Shown one piece after another: positions 1 through 10,680 of a stretch of 64,000 bases of DNA. Within the stretch, counting starts at the first letter, position 1. Each line of letters starts with the position of its first letter. A program made the position numbers and the translations under genes. Below the pieces are notes generated by a model. That model was not told where the DNA came from and made no database searches. It saw nothing but the letters and a program-made list of their open reading frames with translations. This DNA comes from Echinarachnius parma (Eukaryota; Echinodermata; Echinoidea; Clypeasteroida; Echinarachniidae), in assembly GCA_037951105.1 (NCBI GenBank), contig JBAMJV010008020.1:1-64000 (forward strand). Direction: 5' to 3'.

Positions 1-129
1 CTCAAAATCTGATGAGAATCAAACGATAGAAAATTAGTACTTTTTATAAAATAATTAGCCTACAATTTTTATAAAATAATTAACATGTTCTTTTATGAAT
101 AAGACTTGAAATGATTAAAGTATAAAACT

Positions 130-1043
130 CCCGGGGGGGGGGGGGGGGGGGGGGGTCTGTCCTCATTGAAAGGTGGGTATCATGCGTGACCACATTACGT
201 TTCACCCAAGTTAGAAAATAACCGCTTCTCAGGCCTGAGGAGAGGTTGAGATATTCGTGCCTCTAGTAGAATTTTATCACCGTTTACACCGTTCTTATCG
301 GTTTACTGCGTGTAACCGGATGAGATTATCTCTATAATACCACTAGGTCTCGGGGGGGGAGTTAACAGGGCATGGAATGTTGACGAAAGCTATTAAAATG
401 GTTGAGTTGATTTCCACCGTGGTGGAGATCACGGCTAACTTAGTGAAACGTAATGAAGAAAACAAGTAATTAGGGTGTTTTTTTTACGATCAGGCGAGAT
501 ACTCGAGTATCTCGAATAGGGTCTCAAAATCACCCAAAATCAGGAAAAAGGGTATATTTTTTAGGCTGATAAATTACTCGTTTAGGGTCTCAAATAGATG
601 AATTACACGTTTAGGGTCTCAAAAACTCAGCTTACTTGCTTAGGGTATCAAAAATAGTTATCACTTGCTTTTAATAGGGGTTTACAAAAAAAAGATTATT
701 TGCTTAAGCCTTAGGGTATCAAATATAGTTTTGACTTGCTTAGGGTTTACACAAAATTTATTACTTGCTTAGGGTATCAAAAATAGTTATAACTTGCTTA
801 GGGGGTTACAAAAAAATTGATTACTTGCTTAGGCTTTTAGGGTATCAAAAATACTTGCTTAGTTGGGGCCTTTACAACAAATTGATTACTTGCTTAGGGT
901 ATCAAATTTACCGATAATCATACTTACTTAGGGTGTATTTTTTGCACCACGCAAATACTCGTTTAGGGTGCTTTTGGCAAGTCCTTGGTCACGCATGATA
1001 CCCTCTTTCTATGAGGACAGACCCCCCCCCCCCCCTCCCCGGG
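130..1043. mobile_element. TIR transposon with G-run ends, non-autonomous
   Basis: The ends are inverted repeats. The left begins CCCGGG and runs into 23 Gs (133-155), then TCTGTCCTCATTGAAAG and GGTATCATGCGTGACCA. The right end carries the reverse complement of the same blocks, finishing in a C-run and CCCCGGG. The 8-bp direct repeat ATAAAACT lies immediately outside both ends (122-129 and 1044-1051), a perfect target duplication. No transposase is encoded. An 8-bp duplication suits hAT or a few other DNA superfamilies, but the CCCGGG terminus is not a typical hAT end, so the superfamily is left open. Confidence 0.85.
495..965 (+). repeat. Degenerate TTAGGG-containing tandem repeat inside the G-run transposon
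   Basis: About a dozen degenerate units of roughly 25-40 bp share a core like ACTTGCTTAGGGTATCAAA, with an outer variant containing CTCGTTTAGGGTCTCAAA. Spacers vary. Most units hold the telomere-like hexamer TTAGGG in the same orientation. The array occupies about half the host element and has no coding potential. Confidence 0.75.
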
Positions 1044-1051
1044 ATAAAACT

Positions 1052-1994
1052 GCGACTTGGGATTTGTTGAGTACCCCCAGCGCAGCATGCCCATTATATC
1101 GGACTGGACGAAACAAAACTGAAACGTCTGAATGGCAACTAATCAGCTAGGTCTTTGTGTGCGGTTGGGAAAGAATTCGAGACCGACAAGAGGAGAAATA
1201 TTCTACTGAATTCTGGTAATTGCTTTTCTTTAAAACGATTCCTTTTTGCGTTGGATTGTGAGAGTTGAAATTAAACGTGAGTTGTAGAGAATGTTGTGTG
1301 AGAACATTGAGCTATATTCCGGTTCGTTTCATTTTTATTTTTTCTTCGCTTTTCATGAGCATGTCCCACTCGTGTTATTTTGTGTAGGGTACGGTATGCC
1401 ATTGGTTTTGTACGTGTCGATTGACTGAGTTTGTGACTGTTATTGAAGACCAGCAGCAATTATGTGACAAGCAACGGACAGTCCAGTGTCTATGATATTG
1501 TTGCATTGTGCCTCGCTTTTTTGATTGTGGTCTTCTTTACATTCAGATGCATGACTCTTGATTGTTATCAACTTACTCAGACATCGTTCTCATCATGCAT
1601 CCAATACAATATCCATCAATGTCCATGATCTACTTCATTCTTCAAAATCAAATCAAAGTTAACTAAAAATAATCAACAAAATAACCGTGGTTACAGTACG
1701 ACTACGAGAACCCTTTCAGAATTCAGCCACTTGCTTCAAATCATACAGATGAAATTCAAGTGAAAAATAACATTGAAACTAAAATCTAATTTAACTGTTA
1801 AACCAACTTATCTGTAATCTTAAGGCAAGCTGCGCTGCCACCATTATTTTTGTCAAGCTGTGCCTGTGGGCACGTCCACATCTACTGAAGTACATGGTCC
1901 AGTCAGCTGGACCATTTACACGCAATTACGCTAAAATGCTGGAGATATGCATACCGCCATTCGTACACTGTACCGTTCAACAGTTGAACGCTGT
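1052..1994. other. Unassigned sequence between two transposons
   Basis: No recognised gene, TIR pair or array. An ORF near 1443-1628 has a hydrophobic stretch, but it lacks splice context and homology that I recognise. Confidence 0.4.
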
Positions 1995-2002
1995 GTTTTA
2001 GG

Positions 2003-2890
2003 TAGTCCAAGAAGACTAAAGGTAGAGACATTTACATTAACATTTGGACGTTTTTTTTTAACATGTCATACCTTTAGTCCTAGTCCATAGTGTACACGTT
2101 CTGTATCTAGCCACTTATCCACCCAAAAAACCCTCCAATTTGGTTGGAAATATTTCGGCTACTCACCTGAATTTTCACGACTAGGCAGATGTTTACTCTC
2201 TTTTTGCAATTGTGCTGTCCCAAATACGTTTACAAGTTGTAATTCTGGTAAAATTAACACTTTTCCGAGGTAAACACAGCCCGATGTTTGATGACCAAGA
2301 ATTCCCGTAACATGCTATTCAACGCAATTGCACAATGACAATGTAGTATTGTATTCGCCGTGTATAGACATTTGCATAACACACGGCTCGCGAATATAAT
2401 ACCGTTGCATGTATAACCTGCACGCGCGTGCGCCGTATCCTCTACTGTATATTATATAGAGGATACGGCGCGCGCGCGTACAGGTTATACATGCAACGGT
2501 ATTATATTCGCGAGCCGTGTGTTATGCAAATGTCTACACGGCGAATACAATACTACCATGTGCAATTGCGTTGAATAGTATGTTACGGGAATTCTTGGTC
2601 ATCAAACATCGGGCTGTGTTTACCTCGGAAAAGTGTTAATTTTACCAGAATTACAACTTGTAAACGTATTTGGGACAGCACAATTGCAGAAAGAGAGTAA
2701 ATATCTGCCTAGTCGTGAAAATTCAGGTAAGTAGCCGAAATATTTCCAACCAAATTGGAGGTTTTTTGGGGTGGATAAGTGGCTAGATACAGAACGTGTA
2801 CACTATGGACTAGGACTAAAGGTATGACATGTTAAAAAAAAACGTCCAAATGTTAATGTAAATGTCTCTACCTTTAGTCTTCTTGGACTA
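2003..2890. mobile_element. 888-bp fold-back (palindromic) transposon with 8-bp target duplication
   Basis: The whole element is an inverted repeat of two arms of about 430 bp meeting near 2447. By eye the arms agree at about 97% or better. Ends read TAGTCCAAGAAGACTAAAGG and its reverse complement. The 8-bp sequence GTTTTAGG directly flanks both ends (1995-2002, 2891-2898). There is no ORF. The 8-bp duplication and TAG start are compatible with a hAT-related MITE, although the fifth terminal base departs from the hAT consensus. High arm identity suggests recent insertion or gene conversion between arms. Confidence 0.9.
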
Positions 2891-2898
2891 GTTTTAGG

Positions 2899-3513
2899 AC
2901 ACATCAGTAAGGAAAACGGACGGGAAATAGTCAATTTTTATACATTTTGCAGTCTTCAAAACAACAGAGTCAGTTGTTATTATCAAACTCAAAGTATGAA
3001 TTAAAGGAACTACAGCATCTAGATGTCCTATTTTTCACAATTAGGCTCATTTTTCCTCAAGAAAAAGAATTTGGCAGTCATTTCCCATGAAATCAATCAA
3101 TTTTGGGGTAATTAGTAAATATCCAATTGTCCTGGGAACGCCCCTTTTAAATCGCCAAAATCAATTATGCTGCCCTCTATTGGTGTGACGTCATCTAAAG
3201 AACTTCACCCCATAGTCACTGTACACGACGCCTCTCTAAAATCTCTAGTTGATGTAATCTAACAAAGGTTGATGAAGTGTCAATCACGCTGCTGATTTTG
3301 GACCCTAAATGAGGGTGGGGTAAACTTTTTTTCTGCAGACCTAGTTTACAAGTCATCAACTATGGAATAAGTGCCAAAATATGTTGTATTTTTTAGTTCG
3401 TTTAATTTAGACATTGTAATACTGCATTACTCTTGGAACATAATTAATCAATTAGGCAATTAGCACTTGATTTTGTTCAAAGATGGTGAAGATTTTGCTA
3501 ATCTTGTGGAAGC
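2899..3513. other. Unassigned AT-rich spacer
   Basis: Lies between two transposons. I see no ORF with homology, no TIR pair and no array. Confidence 0.4.
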
Positions 3514-3519
3514 ATATAT

Positions 3520-5250
3520 GGGCAAGTCCAAGATAAGGTCAACCTAGCTGTTGAAATTTCATCTTGATTTACTGATGACATGTTTCACTTCATATTGAAG
3601 CCCATGAGTTGAAGTTTTGAATTCCATAAAAATAAAAACAAATTTATGTAAATTTATGCAAATTTGAAGGGCCTCATTTGCATAAATGTGAAATAGAGCG
3701 TTACGTATGGGACAATTATGAAAATTCATAAAAAATCAAAGGGAAGGATATGATATTTTATTCATATATAGACATGACCACTCAATCATCCGTATAAATT
3801 TTACATAAACATTAAGTCATGACCTAATTAATTATGCAAATTAGGTCATGTCTTAGCATGAAATGTCCCATACGTAACAAAATGAGGAACCTTTTTTCAT
3901 TTTTTTCAAATAATTTAATACTTATTCTAGTGCAACTTTGGGAAGTTCTAATTTATGCATTTTAAAAGTAAAATACTATAATAAGCTGGGAAATTTGTAT
4001 TAGACCTTTGTTTTATAAGAAAATTAGAATTTATAGAAAGTGTTACGTATGGGACAATGTGTTACGTATGGGACAATCACATACATACAAAGTCAATGTA
4101 GCTGCCCAGAGCCTCTGTGGCAGATAGGCAAATATTTATTTTGGGAGTGATATTGTCATGATATATCAATGTAAATGAGTATAGAGGAAGTAATTAGGTC
4201 CATAACCTTTTTGTTTAGAAGTGGAGCTATTTAAATAAAACAATATTTTAGGCTCGGCAGCCATTTTTAAAGATAATTAGCTAATTTGCATATTCATGAA
4301 TTAGAGCAAGATGGCTATTTGTATTCAGAAAATGTAATGTAAAATGTTCCAACATTTCATTTAAGGTATTTGGGGCAAATGAAGCCATTTCTGCTTCTCA
4401 TTTGCATACACTTGAGCAAAGCCCTGAAATCCAAGATGGCTGCCACTAATTTGCATATTTATGAATATTACTGTTAAACAGTAGCTTACACACACACACA
4501 ATGTATTAATTTGATGTAATCATGTCCTAGTATGTATGTAAGATTTGTTACCTTACTTTGACTCCAAAAACATTATTCAAAGCATATGATTTGCATAATT
4601 TAGATATTTACCTAATTTGCATATTCCCCAAATTCCTGTAAAACTGTATAGATTCTCATCTAGGAATGCCAAATTAATGAGTGATAACTCTTTTATAGGG
4701 TTTAAAGGGATGACAAAACCATTTCTGATACTTAATTACACCAATCACCATGGCAACTCGTTATTTTTACCAAATACCCTCAATTTGCCTTAAATATTGA
4801 TTTCCCTACATTAAACGAATGGGGACAAAATGTCCCATACGTAACTGTCCCATACGTAACACGTCTTTACCCAAATTAGTTTGAGCCTGCAAGAAAAGCG
4901 TTCTTCGTAATGAAACGAAACTTTGCCTTAATAAACCCGAGTAATGTACCCTCTACCACACTGAATTACAACTTGTCTTCTAAATTACTTTCACAGAGTT
5001 TTCAACTTAAATATTATTTATAAAAAACCTCATTTCTTCTGGTCCCATACGTAACGCCATACATTTTATCTAATAAAATATTATTGCAAAGGTCAAAGGT
5101 CACCATCTTTACCATGTGGTTATTCTTCTCATAGATACCAGTAATGGAGATGGTAAAAGAATAAAATCAAAGTCCCTCTACATTATTTTGTAGGGGGTAA
5201 AATCTCTGAAATGTCCCATACGTAACACGCACGTTATCTTGGACTTGCCC
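3520..5250. mobile_element. 1.7-kb TIR element with eight copies of one 14-mer
   Basis: Terminal inverted repeats GGGCAAGTCCAAGATAA (left) and its complement (right) are flanked on both sides by ATATAT, probably a TA-rich target duplication. Inside, GTTACGTATGGGAC occurs at 3700, 4042 and 4061, and its complement GTCCCATACGTAAC at 3865, 4832, 4847, 5042 and 5213. Except at 3865, the left half has one orientation and the right half the other. This looks like subterminal protein-binding sites. No transposase ORF remains. The right end lies about 50 bp upstream of the splice acceptor of the first AEBP2 coding exon. Confidence 0.8.
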
Positions 5251-5303
5251 ATATATATCCTAATTTTTGTTGCCCTCTGTGCATTATTTTTTGTTTTCTC
5301 TAG

Positions 5304-5377
5304 AATCTCAAGTCTTCTCAATCATGGAGGAGGAAAAAGGAGACAAGTTGAGGAGAGTGTGGTCTGATCATAGCCAG
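5304..5377 (+). CDS. AEBP2: AEBP2 exon 1 of those visible (start codon exon)
   Basis: The acceptor TTTTCTCTAG precedes the exon and the donor GTAAAT follows. The ATG at 5324 starts [18 protein letters not shown] and the exon ends in phase 0. The frame is open back to the acceptor, so translation could begin further upstream. I chose this start as the only in-frame ATG in the exon. Confidence 0.75.
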
Positions 5378-8300
5378 GTAAATTCATGAATTGCTTGGTT
5401 AGGGTCTTTATTCCTTAGGGCAATTCCACGCCAAATGAGCCAAAAGTGGAAAAATCCAATGAGGATTATTTCTGATCTTGTTTATTTTTTCTGGATAATT
5501 TTTTCATAAATCATGATCACATAATGATATCTTTCAGTTTACATGATTAAAAAAAATAGTTGGCATCTCCTGATAGGAGAAACAGACACCATACATGAAC
5601 CTATACACATGGGACTACACCAACGTAGGAATTAACTTTTTTTTTATGGGGGCTACTTTTCCCATCGCCTCAAAAAACCAAGGGGCTACTTTTAAAAGAA
5701 AAGTGGGGGCTACTTTTGAAAAAAGGGGGCTACTTTTTTAAAGCAATATTGTAACTGTACGGAACCGTTTGGAATGTTATATTAAACAATAAAAAGAATT
5801 GTTTTTGTATTATATGACTCAAATCAAGGTTCTCGTCAAGCCGTTGCGTAAATTTTATCTCCAACTACTTGCGACAGGCGTAAATTTTTATGAGATCATA
5901 CCGCCATGTGTAAAATCAATAAATTTACGATTTCCCCATATTTGCAGACACCATTTTCATAATTCCAATTTTATTATTTGCCTCAACAAATACGACAAAT
6001 CTTATTCTCGATCGAGTCTCAAAACGTAACGCGATCTGCCAAGGCACAAACATGCGAGAGCAGAGAAACAAAAATGCAGTGTTTCACGCTTTAATTCATC
6101 TGTTTATATGGCGATAATAAAACAAATATCGATGCTTTGATGGATTTATGTAACAATATTTACGGAAATATAGTTTTAAAATATTCAGAATTACCTCAGT
6201 TTCGAGCAAAAAATTAATTTTCCCGAAGTATAGGAACGAAAACTCTAGTGCTGTTCTATTACATGCGAACGTATTACGGAACGTTGGCCCCGCTGCTTAT
6301 AAATCGTTTGAGAATTGGCCACAGTTTGCTTCTTTTTTCTTCTTTTTCTCGGATGGTTATTTACTTTAAGTTTCAGGCCTGTCAGTTTCCAGCGGATTAG
6401 GCCGTTTGGAGGATCCTGCTTTCAAGAGAAAAAGCGCTCTATGTTGCGAGATATTTGTTCCGAATAAAAATGCAAACGTATCCGAATTCCGTCGTTTATA
6501 ACTTACGAGATTGCCAGCGCAGCTGGCTAATGTATGTACGTGTAAATCGCGCGTATGCGGCGCTCTAATATCTTTGCCTTCGCTGCGGCGCTATGCGATG
6601 CGATGAGCGGTATATTTAGGTACGGTTCGGTCGCTAACAGTTTAGCACTGTCGCGCGCGCGCTGCATGCATTCCTACTACGGAAGTACTACGGACGGGAC
6701 TCGCATACTTGTGTCATGCATGTAAAGCCCAGTATATATCGGTACTTCGAAGCAGACAAGCGTAGCAGTGTTGACATCTTTCTTCACAATCCATATCGGC
6801 GCGGTACGCGCACGGCCATGCAATCATGCATGCATTATTATTTAGTCGGATTGTGCGTGCGTGCGAGCTGGCAAAGCTCGTGTCCGGCCGTCAGGTGCTC
6901 CGGCGGGGGCGACTCTTCGTAGAAGGGTCGCCCGCTCAAGTACAGTTTTCACGATTTTAGGGGGCGATTTAGAGACTCACGGGGGCGAAATCGCCCGTCG
7001 CCCCCGTGTATTTCCGACGCTGGACTACACAGTGCCTATTTCTAGATTTTCTTTATTTTTTGCATTCCTTTCTAGTATTTTTTTTTTGGATGATTGAATA
7101 TCACATTATGTGTTCAGATTAAAAATTCAGTCTTTTGAGAGCCCTAAAGTATATTTTTAATGAATAAAAAACTCTGTCCTTCCATTACTGTCCTTCCGTT
7201 ACCGAACAGTGAAGCAATTAACTTTTTGTAATTAATATACCAATAGACATATTTTTTTCAAATAAGTGTTGTAATACTCTTAGAACATTAGGGAATGGAC
7301 TATGAGCCAATATAACATGATAGTCCTCTTAACTTCACAGAGATTGGATCATAACTAAAGGACTTGAAAATCCATGTCCATTTTGCCGTCCTTCAGTTAC
7401 CGACCTCATTAGTGTCCATATCTAATTCACGTAATGTAAAAAAAAAAAAAAAAAATAGGAAATCAAAGGTGTCCCACCAAGAGTCTCAGAAATGTAATTT
7501 ACAATGATGAATCATAAGCAGGATTCTGGAATTATTTGATTTAATTTCAAAAATTGCATCTGAATGTCCTTCCGTTACCGTGGAATTGTCCCTTAGTTGT
7601 TGAATCAATAACATTTGATTGCAAGGGACATCCAGTGTGAAACTGGGGACTTGCAGACACTAATGATGGATTAAGATTAATGGCGTTGCACGGGAACTCA
7701 ATCTCGAATGTATCCGCTGAGTAGTTGTAGTTTAAATCTAATCTTTCAAAGTAAGTAAGTAACTTTGTCCAATTCAACCAAAATCACTAGGAGCTTCCAC
7801 ATTTATCTTGTAGTTTGTTGTTTAGCTTATGATAACAGAGGAATACGATGGGTATTGATTCTAAAATGTCCTAATTATGGAGATATATTACGTACATGTA
7901 TCATGTATGCTCGAACGACCCCAGCCCCAGTTTTTTCAGGACAAGACACGATGAGTGTTTAGAGAGCATCTCTTGAGCTTTAATGGCTCATTTTGAATGA
8001 TAACAGGCTTTTTATGTCATTTGTAATTTTGGATTCCTGTCAAGCATGGTGGAGTTATAACTATTAGTTTGTAATGTAATGGTGCAGGTTTTGGTTACTG
8101 AAATTCAGTTTGACAGAAACTGTACTCTCTTTACCAAAACTCAACTTTACAATTGATTGCATCTCTATCTGCAACGGGGCACTGATCTGACTTAAACAAA
8201 ATAAAACATTCTGCTCCTACCATTTCTAGGGGAATACATAATCAAAAGGTGGGGTGGGGAAGGGGGGGGGGGGGGGTGGGCAACCATGCAACTTCTTGAG

Positions 8301-10599
8301 CTCTCCTCCCATGCTGCATTCTTCATTATGTCATGAATGACTATCTATCAAAGTAATGCCATATTACACATCATTATCTCCTTTAACCCCCCCCCTTCCT
8401 TCAGCCACCCTTATTTACCATGGTGAGCAGTAGCAGCAGCAGCGACTGTGCCAGCAGCTTACCCAGTGAGTGTACAACACCCACCCTCACCCCGACCCCT
8501 ACTCCGTCGACCCCTACCCCCTCCACCCCTAAACCCAAGGTGGAGTATATCTGCCGCTGGGAGGCGTGTGGCGCGGAGACGGACACGAGCGCTGACCTTG
8601 CTGATCATGTGACCACGGAGCATGCCCAGGTAATTGACCCATTACTGTACTTTTAAACAGAACCTGTTTTTATAATGGCCCAAATTCTCATCAGTGGCAC
8701 AACTTTAGTTTCAATATGGCTAAACAGATAGAAATTACCAGTAACCAGTTCAGCCTTTTCACACCTGTGAAATTTCAGTAGTCTATTGATGGTTGTCATT
8801 TGCCACCAGAGACATTTTTTCACTTTTAATTATCCAATCAAGACAATCCCTCTGTTTCTACGAAGGCTTCATGACAAAGGGTCACCTGAAATTCAGGTCG
8901 AAATTCAGTCACCAGTGATATTGCATCCTGGATCATCCAGGACATGATATATTACTGGTGACCGGTTATACTGACCAAAATGGCGAGCAGCTCTTTGCCC
9001 CGTTGCATTCATAAGTAGAAATAGAGGGATTGATCGGATAATGAAAAGAACAATTAGAATGTCTCTCGTAGCAAATGACAACCATCAATGGGCTAATGAA
9101 ACAGTTTTACAAGTTTCTGATAATTTCTTTCTTTTTAGCCTAGAATGTAGTTGTGCCACTGATGAGAATTCAGGCAAATGTGACTCAAACTATCTAAGAA
9201 GGGAACAGACAATTTATTCATGCTTCTTTTCTTGTTATAAAATGTAATTTGTGATTAGTTTGTTGTATACATAGATCTCATTTATTAGGATATAAACAAG
9301 TGTGATTTTGAATTTTTAATCTATGTCTTTACTCATCTGCATGAACATGTATCCAGTAGCACTCGTGAAATTTTGATCTGAATTCATTTTCATTTTTGAA
9401 TTTCTAATTTCAAATGTCAAGCTCTAAATTGGTAAATTTCAGTTCCCATATTTCTGCTATCAAATATCAATTCAAATTTCAATTTTGTATTTTCATTCAA
9501 ACTATGAATTCCAATTTGAATTTCAATTCCAATTGCAATCCTAATTCCAAATTTTGTAAGAAGTTTGTGTGCCTGTAGGACAGCTGCAAGGTGTATTACA
9601 CACCCTCCATGTATCATTTTCCCATTCAAACTCCAATTCCAATTCCAATTCAAAATTCCAATTCCAAATCCAGAAGCAGATGGAGAAGGGAGGCCAAAAG
9701 TTTGTGTGCCTGTGGGAGAGCTTAAAAGTAAAAATTTCATTCCAAATCTAATTCATATTCTTATTCCAATTCTAATTCCAAATCCAGGATCAGATGTGCC
9801 TGTGGGATGCAACACAACATCCATGTGTCCTTTTTTTTTTCATTCTAATTTGAATTCCAATTCCAATTCCATGTCTAATTCCAAATCCAGAAGCAGATAG
9901 AGAAGGGAGGCAAGAAGTTTGTGTGCCTGTGGGACGGCTGCAAGGTGTACAACACACCCTCCATGTCTGCTACCTGGCTGCCCAAGCATGTACTGACACA
10001 CTGTGGTGACAAACCATTCAGGTGAGTATTTCACATAGATTTTATAAAGTGGAACTTAAAGTGATCCATTCGCTTTCTACAACCTTTCCAAAAGTGATAT
10101 GAGACTTAAATAATACACTAATACCATTGTAAGAATCTTCTGATTGACATGTAATAAGAACAATGTTAACCAAGTAAAACAAGTCAAATTGATGTCAAAT
10201 TATATCCCCCATCGGTTGCGTGAAGTATTCAAATTTGGTAACTTTGAATTATCGCAGTACCCAAATTTGAAGTACAATCTCAAAGCATTCTGTAATGCTT
10301 TTAAATTCAATCAAAAATGTCACCATAATTAGGGAGACATTTGACAAATCAAAACCCATTCCATTCTTCTGTGACCATGAGCCATAAGATAAGCCCAGGT
10401 GTGTGGTTGCAGACTGCAACCAGAGCTACTGAACAGAGAAGGGCCTGTTGCAGCAATGCCAGTCCTACCCCAACGCTATGTTCTTACAGTTATACTTCTT
10501 TCTTCTCAGCTCTTAGAAACATTGATTCAAGTGCTATATTAATCTTATGTATTTTATTTTTATTATTATGTTTATAATAATAATAATTATTATTATTAG

Positions 10600-10680
<81 letters not shown>

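Noticed and set aside
1443..1628. 61-codon ORF with a hydrophobic stretch, possibly a signal-peptide exon
   Set aside because: No donor/acceptor context that joins it to either gene and no recognisable homology.
6520..7020. CpG-rich block as a promoter or CpG island of AEBP2
   Set aside because: It lies inside a hAT element bounded by an exact 8-bp target duplication.
8420..8656. Independent small T/P-repeat protein starting at the ATG of 8420
   Set aside because: It is AEBP2 exon 2 in the same frame, with acceptor at 8404 and donor at 8630.
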